The notes below the pieces were generated by a model. That model did not search any database, had not been told where the DNA came from, and saw only the letters and a list, made by a program, of their open reading frames with translations. Shown piece after piece: positions 7,772-14,170 of a stretch of DNA of 25,534 bases. How positions within the stretch are numbered: the stretch's first letter is position 1; every line of letters starts with the position of its first letter. This stretch comes from a virus. The position numbers and the translations under genes are program-made. The stretch covers positions 1 to 25,534 of the IMG/VR virus record IMGVR_UViG_3300037481_000204, one strand, 5' to 3'.

Positions 7772-9628
7772 TTAGGTCGTTTCTTCTTCCTCCTCCTCTT
7801 CCTCCTCCTCTTCTTCCTCTTCTTCTTCGGCAGGAACGGCAGTACGAGCATTCATCACGCTCTGCGGAGTCATCGTTCTGGGGGCTTCTTCAGCCGGAAC
7901 AAGCGTCTTTGCGAGGGTCGCAAGGGCTTCCTTCTGCTCTTCCAGGGTGAGTTCAAAGAAGTTGTCGTTTTGGGCAATCGCAGTCTTAATCAGCGACTCC
8001 AACTCAAAGTGCAGAATAGCCTTCCATTTGGGGACAAGCCCGGTAGAAACCAACGCTAAGACATCCTTCGTTTCCAGGTTGAACAACGGATCGGCCTGCA
8101 CCGCCAACTTCATAATCGCTGATTTCTCCTCTTGAATGGGGAATCGGGTATCCAAATACTGCTGTGCCAACATCGCCTTGCTGAAGGTCGGAGCCTTCTC
8201 AATCTCGGCAGTCAACTCGGCATCGGTGCGCATCTCAAAGTTCTGCGGATAGCGAATCGCAGGCATTGCAAAGTCTGCGCCATACCGCATCTCGCCAATC
8301 GTCTTGATAGCGAACTCAAAGTCGTGGAAGACCGTGTTGGCAAAGCGGAGCAGGAAGGAATACAGCTCCTCCCGGTCAATGGCCTTACCCGTGGCGGTCT
8401 CACGGCCAGAAATCTTCTCGTTGTTCATTACATCAATGGACAACAACTCAAAGGCCATCTGGATGTTCGTAATGACCTGCTTGTTCAAGAACTCAAGAAT
8501 CTGCGGATCCAACTCAATGAACCCGGCAGGAGGAATGTTCACCTTCGTCTCTACCTCCGAGGTAAAGCGATTCGGGGTCTGAACCTGGTAAACCGACATC
8601 GGCCCGAACATCCGCTTCGTGCCAGAACCACCACAGTTGGAGCAAGCAATGGCAACCTTCTCCTCAAAGCCTAAAGCCTCCTCGGTGTATCCCGAACCGC
8701 TACACTTATCGCACTCGTCCACATATTCCCACTTCTGCAAGAACGCGTGGCTGTACTTGGACATCTGCAAGGTGCTGAAGTCGCACACGGCTTGGTCAAG
8801 GGCCGGGATAGCAGGGGTGTAGAAGGATTGGAAGTAGTAATCGCCTTGCTCCTGCACCGAAATACCGCCCAAACGAGTGCAGGGCAGTTTGTTCATATCG
8901 TGCTTGTAGTAAAGTTCAATCTCAAAGGTGTAGTCAGCCTTCTTGCCCACCTGCTTGGCAATCTGAATCTCGTTCTTGTCAAAGATGAAGAAGACAAGGC
9001 CATCGTCCGTTTTGGTACGGCCATTCTCCACTTCCGAGCCGTAGTCGGCCTTAATGATGGCGTACTCGTTCTCCTTCCAGGCCCAAACGCGCTTAGAGTG
9101 AAAGCAATGGGCCACAGGGGTCGTTTCAACGGTGTCGTTGAACGTGCCGTCCTCAAAGTATTGCAGGTTCGCAGGCATAATCGCCAAGACCGCGTTGGGG
9201 TCGGTCAAGGTCATAAAGCTCACAATCTGCTGAAAGTAGTTCTCCAAAGAACCAAAGCGAGGGTAGTCCTCGGTGAAGTAGCGCTCCTCGGAAGCGTCAT
9301 CAAAGCGCATCTCGTAGTTCTGCCGGTTCCACACGCGCCCGGCAATGTTTACAGCCTTATGAAAGTAAGGCACGGTGATAGGCTTGTAGATGTTCTTGCG
9401 GTAGTTGAACTCGTGGGGAAGCTCGTTCGGAGCCTTCTCCTTGAACAACTTTTCCGGGAAAGCATCGTAGTCGGAGTGAATACGAAGCCTCATCTCCATT
9501 TCTACGCAGGCCCGGTAGGTCGGGTAGAAATCGGGAATGTAGAATTTGTCAGACTTCTTCTTCACCTCGTACTTCTTGTACTCAGCGATGATGTGGTCTA
9601 ACAAGGGTTTGACCTGTTCATTTGTCAT
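7772..9628 (-). CDS. Portal protein with zinc-finger insertion and poly-Glu tail
   Basis: At 618 residues, with conserved-looking patches such as NYRKNIYKPITVPYFHKAVN (about 75-95) and RVWNRQNYEMRF, this is the best portal candidate. It would form the dodecameric ring through which DNA is packaged. It precedes the Mu F-like, scaffold and capsid genes. Around residues 306-335 lie two DnaJ-type half-sites, CDKCSGSG and CSNCGGSG, about 20 residues apart, predicting a bound zinc. Helical stem-like segments follow (NKQVITNIQMAFELLSIDV). The C-terminus ends in 16 consecutive glutamates and two threonines, encoded by mixed GAA/GAG codons. Its probable promoter lies inside the end of the upstream gene. 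The portal role is inferred from size, order and family resemblance. Confidence 0.75.
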   Translation of the reverse strand: MTNEQVKPLLDHIIAEYKKYEVKKKSDKFYIPDFYPTYRACVEMEMRLRIHSDYDAFPEKLFKEKAPNELPHEFNYRKNIYKPITVPYFHKAVNIAGRVWNRQNYEMRFDDASEERYFTEDYPRFGSLENYFQQIVSFMTLTDPNAVLAIMPANLQYFEDGTFNDTVETTPVAHCFHSKRVWAWKENEYAIIKADYGSEVENGRTKTDDGLVFFIFDKNEIQIAKQVGKKADYTFEIELYYKHDMNKLPCTRLGGISVQEQGDYYFQSFYTPAIPALDQAVCDFSTLQMSKYSHAFLQKWEYVDECDKCSGSGYTEEALGFEEKVAIACSNCGGSGTKRMFGPMSVYQVQTPNRFTSEVETKVNIPPAGFIELDPQILEFLNKQVITNIQMAFELLSIDVMNNEKISGRETATGKAIDREELYSFLLRFANTVFHDFEFAIKTIGEMRYGADFAMPAIRYPQNFEMRTDAELTAEIEKAPTFSKAMLAQQYLDTRFPIQEEKSAIMKLAVQADPLFNLETKDVLALVSTGLVPKWKAILHFELESLIKTAIAQNDNFFELTLEEQKEALATLAKTLVPAEEAPRTMTPQSVMNARTAVPAEEEEEEEEEEEEEEEETT

Positions 9629-9680
9629 AGCTATCGCTTTTTACCGCCTCTGCACTTGCACATTGGAATGGAGTTTATGC

Positions 9681-10346
9681 TTACAAAGTTAAGCAATCAC
9701 CACGACCAATTACTATTGACTTAGCTGCCTCAAGCAGCTTAATCTTGTTCTCAATGCCTTTAGTCCAATTTGCGTGATACATCAATACGTCTTTAGGAAG
9801 GCTTAAATTAGGATTCCCAACGCCATCCCAACCATTGCCGGTTTGACCTATGGTGTAATACCTTTCTGGAAGAAGAATGTGGCCATAGTTCATCTCTGCA
9901 AGGGCCGCATTTAAGGATGGTTGGTCGCAGTTAAAGCGAGTCCCCGTCATTGCGATGGTGCGACTTATCAATTCCAAAACCCTGTCCGTCTTTCTGCAAA
10001 CGAAAAAGCCATTACAAGCCTGTCCACTCGGATGGTCTTTTTGAATGGCAAAATCCTTGTCACCCAAAAGGTTTGTTAAGTCGTGCCGTATCGGGCCAAA
10101 GAACTCAATGTCAATATCGCAATGCAAGAATAGGTCATTGTAATTGAGAGCCTGCAACGCATCAAGAATGTTTATCATCCTCCTCTTCATTGAGTCAGCC
10201 CATCCATCCTCAAAATACTCCCCGGTCTTGCAGTCCTGCGGAATACACCTTACTTCCAGGTTCATTCCGTCTTCAAAAGGAAAAGAACCAAGAAAATAAG
10301 GGGCAAGCGATTTGTGACTTTCGGTTATGCAGGAAAAGACTTTCAT
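9681..10346 (-). CDS. Putative glycosyltransferase (Nucleotid_trans/GT77-like)
   Basis: This 221-residue protein resembles nucleotide-diphospho-sugar transferases with a GT-A fold. DLFLHCDIDIEFFGP (about residues 71-85) contains the metal- and nucleotide-binding D-x-D (D77, D79). CNGFFVCRKT (about 111-120), CDQPSLNAAL (about 140-149) and LPERYYTIG (about 159-167) follow the order seen in the Nucleotid_trans family. MYHANWTKGIENKIKLL closes the domain. There is no membrane segment, so it should act in the cytoplasm on an activated sugar. It is the last gene of the glycan cassette and its start overlaps the methyltransferase stop (TAATG). Donor and acceptor cannot be read from sequence. Confidence 0.7.
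   Translation of the reverse strand: MKVFSCITESHKSLAPYFLGSFPFEDGMNLEVRCIPQDCKTGEYFEDGWADSMKRRMINILDALQALNYNDLFLHCDIDIEFFGPIRHDLTNLLGDKDFAIQKDHPSGQACNGFFVCRKTDRVLELISRTIAMTGTRFNCDQPSLNAALAEMNYGHILLPERYYTIGQTGNGWDGVGNPNLSLPKDVLMYHANWTKGIENKIKLLEAAKSIVIGRGDCLTL
9684..9691 (-). promoter_or_regulatory. Bacteroidetes-type -7 element (TAACTTTG) for the portal gene
   Basis: The minus strand reads TAACTTTG inside the last codons of the glycosyltransferase gene, 55 bases before the portal ATG. It would let the head operon be transcribed independently of the glycan cassette. No clear -33 partner was seen. Confidence 0.45.
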
Positions 10347-10972
10347 TAGGAGTTTGCTTTAATGCGTCTTATGATAGCTATGTTGTTGTCGTATTGGTTC
10401 TTGTCGCTCGGCATAGATACAATGTAGTACACAAAAGATAGAGCCTCGCTCATTTGGTCAAGAGACTGAACATACAGGCTCTTAGCGTAATTGGTGATGT
10501 CCTCAATAATGTAAAGGCCATCGTCTTTCAATTTGTGGATTGAGTTCCTCAAAAAAGCCATATTTGCGCTATGCTCGTGTAGGCCATCGTCTATGATAAT
10601 GTCAAACTGAACCTTATTGATAGCCTTATTCTTCCACATTGCCTTGGTTTTCTCATCGCTTTGTTGGTCGCAGTAGAAAGTCTTTATTCTTTCATCGTCT
10701 TGAAATAAGGACGATTCGTCAATGTCAGCACCATACAAGTTGGCAAAAGGGAAATACTTTGCCCAAGCCTTTAAGGAAGCACCTGGTATTCCATTTGCCC
10801 CCATATTACAAGGTATGTCCAAATTTGAAGTGCCAATGCCTAACTCAAAGATGTTCAGTTGTTTATCTCTAAGATGCCCAAACAACACCGAGTAGATTTC
10901 GGTGTAGTTATGCCAAGACCCACCCTTATCGCTCCCATTGGAGGTCATTAAATTACAGAGTTCAGTTTTCAT
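10346..10972 (-). CDS. SAM-dependent methyltransferase (TylF/MycE-like)
   Basis: This 208-residue class I methyltransferase is read from ATG 10972 (MKTELCNLMTSNGSDKGG). An upstream start at 11020 would bury 59 bases inside the preceding gene. Motif I is NIFELGIGTSN (about 40-50), which binds the SAM cofactor. The acidic strand-2 end is YGADID (about 80-85), and FDIIIDDGLHEHS (about 123-135) is the D-D-G-x-H segment that carries metal-binding residues in MycE and TylF sugar O-methyltransferases. GLYIIEDI follows. The closest family role is O-methylation of a sugar hydroxyl. Placed among four glycosyltransferases, it probably caps or decorates the same glycan. The acceptor is unknown. Confidence 0.75.
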   Translation of the reverse strand: MKTELCNLMTSNGSDKGGSWHNYTEIYSVLFGHLRDKQLNIFELGIGTSNLDIPCNMGANGIPGASLKAWAKYFPFANLYGADIDESSLFQDDERIKTFYCDQQSDEKTKAMWKNKAINKVQFDIIIDDGLHEHSANMAFLRNSIHKLKDDGLYIIEDITNYAKSLYVQSLDQMSEALSFVYYIVSMPSDKNQYDNNIAIIRRIKANS

Positions 10973-11819
10973 TCTTAATGTGGCTTTTGATTTTTGAATA
11001 AATCGTGTACTCCTCAGCATACTTATGAACCCACTCGTTCATCTGCTCAACGATAGGCTGAGGCCGAGTGCAGGTGATAATGCCACTTATCTCTTCCTTT
11101 GCCGTAATCGCTTTGGTATAATGTCTTAGATTCAACGCAAACGGAATGTACTCAAGAACATCGGGCGCACCCACATAAATCGGGATGGCTCGGCAGAGAA
11201 TCGCGTCAATAATCTTGTCGGAGATGTAGCCCGACCAAATGCCGTTCTCCATACATACCGAATAACGGTACGGAATAAGGCCGTCAGCCTTGTTCTGCAA
11301 CTCGCCCTTACCAAGACCAAGGCCGCGCCCATAGACATCGGCATAGGCCGTCTGTGCAAGTTCACGGGCCAATTTAACGCGGTTCAAGTAGAAGCCGTGG
11401 GAGATGCCACTCGTCACCATACTCAGCACCCGGCTCTTGCGGTCGGCAATGGAGTCCTTTAGGTAATCCGTGAGAGGGCCATCCATGTGGTAGAACATCC
11501 CGCAGGGGAAGCCAACCAGGTTGCCTGGAATGCCGTAGGTGCTTGGGTGAGCGCAGGTGTAAACGGTGGAGCAGTACGACCCGATATTGCGGTCAAAGAA
11601 ATCGTGATCGGGCGGTTCTTGAATAAAGCCGATAACCCTTTCCTTTGGTACGCGAGGCTCTGCGCTCCGCTTATCGTTGAACGCCACAAGCCAATCGTAG
11701 GAATCGTCATCCACGAACTGAATGCCATCCGACTCCTTCCAAAGGGACTGCTCCATAATCCTTCGGTTCAAGGACGCTGAATCAGTCCAATTACAAATCG
11801 CCCTTACCTTAATGCTCAT
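10962..11819 (-). CDS. GT10-like (fucosyltransferase family) glycosyltransferase
   Basis: The 285-residue protein carries the C-terminal signature of family GT10, known mainly for alpha-1,3/1,4-fucosyltransferases. YRYSVCMENG (about residues 184-193), SGYISDKIIDAILCRAIPIY (about 197-216) and GAPDV match the pattern F-x-x-x-x-E-N ... Y-V-T-E-K ... P-x-Y-x-G. The N-terminal half, with RVIGFIQEPPDHDFF and VGFPCGMFYHMDG, fits the acceptor-binding domain. It is soluble, without signal or membrane segment. GDP-fucose or a related GDP-sugar is the likely donor, by family; the acceptor is unknown. It starts one base after the GT2 stop and overlaps the methyltransferase start by 11 bases. Confidence 0.8.
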   Translation of the reverse strand: MSIKVRAICNWTDSASLNRRIMEQSLWKESDGIQFVDDDSYDWLVAFNDKRSAEPRVPKERVIGFIQEPPDHDFFDRNIGSYCSTVYTCAHPSTYGIPGNLVGFPCGMFYHMDGPLTDYLKDSIADRKSRVLSMVTSGISHGFYLNRVKLARELAQTAYADVYGRGLGLGKGELQNKADGLIPYRYSVCMENGIWSGYISDKIIDAILCRAIPIYVGAPDVLEYIPFALNLRHYTKAITAKEEISGIITCTRPQPIVEQMNEWVHKYAEEYTIYSKIKSHIKNEN

Positions 11820-11820
11820 A

Positions 11821-12477
11821 TCAAAAGTTTTCGGGGATGCAACTCACAAAATTGGCCTGAATACGCTTATGGTTGTTTTGATTGGTCTTGTATAGGTTCT
11901 TGTCCCGGTAAAAGCGAACCCTGTCCTCGTCATCGTGCTTAATGGTGCTTAGGCCGTTATGGAAGGCTCTTTGCTCAAATCCTTGAGCTTCAATGCGCCA
12001 ATAGAAGTCCACATCGTCAAAGCCCCATCCATCAACCACCTCATTGTAACCACGAACCCGGCTAAACAACTCCCTCCAAACCATACAGCATCCCGTACCA
12101 TCTCCGAAGCCCCAACCGGTCACAAACGAACCTCCAACCATAACCTTTTGCCGATGGTAGTTCACGAACGAGTCATTGGTCATTAAAGCGTCAGCATCCA
12201 TAAAAAGGAAGGTGTCAGCCTTTGGTGAAGCGGCCAAAGCACCCAGGTTCCTTGCGTGGCTCAAGTTGAAGCCTTCAGCCTCGTGCCTTACCGCCCGAAC
12301 CCGGTGATCGCATAGTTCCTCAGCATAATCCGCGCTCTTGTCAGGGTCTCCGTAGTCCACCACGATGATTTCATAGTTGTTACCTACCTGGCTCGTCCAA
12401 GTTGGTAGTGCTTCCTCTAAGTGGTGCATACGGCCCTTACAGGTCGTTATGATAGAAACGAATCCTTCTAATTCCAT
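11821..12477 (-). CDS. Family 2 glycosyltransferase
   Basis: This 218-residue GT-A enzyme starts with the GT2 strand (FVSIITTCKGRMHHLEEALP) and then EIIVVDYGDPDKS (about residues 36-48). ARNLGA and TFLFMDADAL follow, the latter holding the D-x-D metal site (D94, D96). The C-terminal WGFDDVDFYWRIEAQG (about 151-166) matches the galactosyltransferase-type G-[W/F]-G-x-E/D-D-x-D motif that holds the catalytic acid. It should transfer a sugar from a nucleotide donor to a glycan acceptor in the cytoplasm. Its ATG overlaps the end of the upstream gene by ten bases, so translation is probably coupled. Sugar specificity cannot be told. Confidence 0.85.
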   Translation of the reverse strand: MELEGFVSIITTCKGRMHHLEEALPTWTSQVGNNYEIIVVDYGDPDKSADYAEELCDHRVRAVRHEAEGFNLSHARNLGALAASPKADTFLFMDADALMTNDSFVNYHRQKVMVGGSFVTGWGFGDGTGCCMVWRELFSRVRGYNEVVDGWGFDDVDFYWRIEAQGFEQRAFHNGLSTIKHDDEDRVRFYRDKNLYKTNQNNHKRIQANFVSCIPENF

Positions 12478-13415
12478 CGTATCAGTTGCTTTTGCTTTCC
12501 TGCGTGTTTTTGTTTTACAAGACTATGCCATTTGTATTCGTGAGTTAAGCCCATAGCAGCGTGGTACTGCCCTAAAAGCTTGCAGGACATCTCCCAAACA
12601 GAGTTGTGAGAGAATCCGGCTCCTCCGTAAAGTCCGAGGACAAAATAGTTTTCGTAAATCCATTTTACGGTCTTGCCGTTGATAGCATTACGAAACTGAA
12701 AGAATACGGGGTTCAATCCGCACCACGGATCAATGCCGAACTGAGCGCAGGCGATGTTAAAGGCAAGTTCGTCAGGATATGTTCCTCCCCAAGGCATCTT
12801 CAGTTTCTCTACCGGGATGCCATTGTCAATGTTGTCCCTAACCTGCTCAAAGAATTGAGTCAAATTCTTCCCCTTGCGAAGAAACATAAAAGAGCTATTG
12901 ATGGCCGTAACCATCGCATCGTCAGGCAGTTCGTGATACTCCCAAATGGTGTCAAGGGTTGCCCATTGCATCTCCGGGAAGTCGGGGCCATTTTGCTTTA
13001 GGTTTGCCATTGGCGTTCTGCCTTTTGGGTCATTCCACGAGGCGGTTTGCGAATAGAAAAATCCTTCTTTAGGTAGCGCAAGAAGATGATCCACCAAAGG
13101 CCTCAATGAAACAACAGCAACCCCATCAATATCAAAATAAAGGTTGTTGTCAAAGGCCATATACTTGTCCATACGCGTCTTGGCCCTTCCGGGGCTGAAC
13201 ACATTGTTGTGGTACAAGTCCTGCTCGTCAATCAGCGTCAAAATGTCAAAGACCCAGTATTTGTGGCCGATTAAAACGTCATTCTTATCGCAAATCAGCT
13301 GAATCGGCAGGTCTCGGTCAAAATGCTTTACCGATAGGGCGAAGTTGTATGCCATTTCGTGATAGGCTGCCTTCCCGAAGGCCATTATCACTATACCCGT
13401 TGTTTGTTCACTCAT
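12468..13415 (-). CDS. Putative GT8-like glycosyltransferase, first gene of the glycan cassette
   Basis: I read this as 315 residues from ATG 13415 (MSEQTTGIVIMAFGK). A possible earlier ATG at 13457 lies inside the terminator stem and upstream of the promoter-like motif. The N-terminal GIVIMAFGKAAYHEMAYNFA resembles the nucleotide-binding start of GT-A enzymes that act on multiple sugars. DKYMAFDNNLYFDIDGVAVV (about 83-102) contains a D-x-D (D95, D97) after the D-x-x-L-Y-F-D pattern of GT8-type enzymes. GGTYPDELAFNIAC near residue 215 may form the acceptor side. No membrane anchor is seen. Family assignment is tentative but a sugar-transfer role is likely from motif and neighbours. Confidence 0.65.
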   Translation of the reverse strand: MSEQTTGIVIMAFGKAAYHEMAYNFALSVKHFDRDLPIQLICDKNDVLIGHKYWVFDILTLIDEQDLYHNNVFSPGRAKTRMDKYMAFDNNLYFDIDGVAVVSLRPLVDHLLALPKEGFFYSQTASWNDPKGRTPMANLKQNGPDFPEMQWATLDTIWEYHELPDDAMVTAINSSFMFLRKGKNLTQFFEQVRDNIDNGIPVEKLKMPWGGTYPDELAFNIACAQFGIDPWCGLNPVFFQFRNAINGKTVKWIYENYFVLGLYGGAGFSHNSVWEMSCKLLGQYHAAMGLTHEYKWHSLVKQKHAGKQKQLIRWN

Positions 13416-13420
13416 TTGTG

Positions 13421-13428
13421 CAAATATA
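13421..13428 (-). promoter_or_regulatory. Bacteroidetes-type -7 element (TATATTTG) before the glycan cassette
   Basis: The minus strand reads TATATTTG, followed by CACAA and then the ATG at 13415. It lies directly after a strong terminator, so it is well placed to start a separate transcript for the five-gene cassette. The short spacing implies a leaderless or nearly leaderless message. Confidence 0.55.
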
Positions 13429-13438
13429 GGTAAATCCC

Positions 13439-13480
13439 AAAAAAAATCCCCGACCATTGGCCGAGGATTCCTTTTTTTTT
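13439..13480. terminator. Strong bidirectional-looking terminator
   Basis: Positions 13445-13469 form a nearly perfect hairpin: AATCCTCGGCC pairs with a matching arm ending GGGGATT, with two G-U pairs and a loop of three to five bases. It is flanked by eight Ts on the minus-strand exit side and ten As on the other side. It ends the 192-residue gene and separates the tail block from the glycan cassette. Confidence 0.88.
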
Positions 13481-13492
13481 CCGAAGTTTAAC

Positions 13493-14071
13493 TTACACTC
13501 CGAAGATAGCGTCTGCGTTGGAAGGCGCAGGGTACTTCTGGGGCAGTTGGTCGGGGCCGAGGGAAGCACGAGCCGTACAGTTGAACATCTGCAACTCCTT
13601 GTTGGAAGCAGGGACATTCACTGGTAGGCAAACGTAGTTCACGGGCAAGGTGATCACCATAACCTCGTTGGAACCACACAGGTAGAGAATCAACCCCGTT
13701 ACGCGCTTGTTCAGAGCGTTGTAGAAGTCAATAGCACCATCCGTAGTGTTGGCATCCATCCAAGTAGCGGTGAAGTCAAACCCGGCCAAGAGGCTTTGTG
13801 GGCCACAGCCAACAGGGTTGTCAACATCTACGGGAGATGCGTCAGGGACAGTTCCGCGAATGTTCTTGATAATCTTGAGGTCGTTTGCGGCAATAGCAGT
13901 AGCGTATTTCGTGCCATTGCTCCAGTCGGCAGCAGTCGCAAAAGTCGCGCCCGTTCCGAAAGCATCTTCCTCAAGAATACCTATCGCAGAAATGCCGCCC
14001 CGAAGGTAATTGCCACAAAGTACGAGTTCGTGGTTCGGCAAGGCAGAACAGCCGTATTCAAGATAAGCCAT
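13493..14071 (-). CDS. Probable abundant virion protein; candidate tail tube protein (192 aa)
   Basis: I do not recognise a specific family. The protein is beta-rich with glycine and alanine stretches (GTGATFATAADWSNGTKY), a central segment GFDFTATWMDANTTDG (about 97-112) and a strand pair GSNEVMVITLPVNYVCLPVN (about 133-152). Small tail tube proteins of siphoviruses have similar size and composition, and no other tube candidate is present. The gene is isolated in its own unit, with a promoter-like TATCTTTG 67 bases upstream and a strong terminator 12 bases downstream. That is typical for a highly expressed structural protein. An alternative is a head decoration protein. Six cysteines are spread through the sequence. 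Confidence 0.6.
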   Translation of the reverse strand: MAYLEYGCSALPNHELVLCGNYLRGGISAIGILEEDAFGTGATFATAADWSNGTKYATAIAANDLKIIKNIRGTVPDASPVDVDNPVGCGPQSLLAGFDFTATWMDANTTDGAIDFYNALNKRVTGLILYLCGSNEVMVITLPVNYVCLPVNVPASNKELQMFNCTARASLGPDQLPQKYPAPSNADAIFGV

Positions 14072-14138
14072 TTGATTAAAATTGAAAGGATTTTGAGTTT
14101 GTCATTGGATGGCAGACCGGCCACAACGCACGATAGGG

Positions 14139-14146
14139 CAAAGATA
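14139..14146 (-). promoter_or_regulatory. Bacteroidetes-type -7 element (TATCTTTG)
   Basis: The minus strand reads TATCTTTG in the 90-base gap between the 577-residue gene and the 192-residue gene. It leaves a leader of about 60 bases, the longest of this promoter set. No definite -33 element is visible. Confidence 0.55.
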
Positions 14147-14154
14147 ACGGATTG

Positions 14155-14170
14155 ATAGGAATTATCCTAT
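14155..14170. repeat. Short inverted repeat at promoter/stop junction
   Basis: ATAGGA and TCCTAT face each other across the four bases ATTA. The repeat spans the stop codon of the 577-residue gene and lies just upstream of the TATCTTTG element. It could be a weak hairpin or a protein-binding site. Six-base arms can also arise by chance. Confidence 0.35.

Noticed and set aside
8747-9601. Plus-strand open frame of 284 codons
   Set aside because: It is a complement of the portal gene. The codon pattern and low-complexity valine/leucine protein are typical of an antisense shadow.
10973-11020. Earlier start of the methyltransferase at 11020
   Set aside because: It would extend the overlap with the GT10-like gene to 59 bases and adds a basic stretch not needed by the fold. 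ATG 10972 gives a normal short overlap.
13416-13457. Earlier start of the first glycosyltransferase at 13457
   Set aside because: It lies in the terminator hairpin and before the promoter-like motif, and the extra 14 residues do not resemble a glycosyltransferase start.
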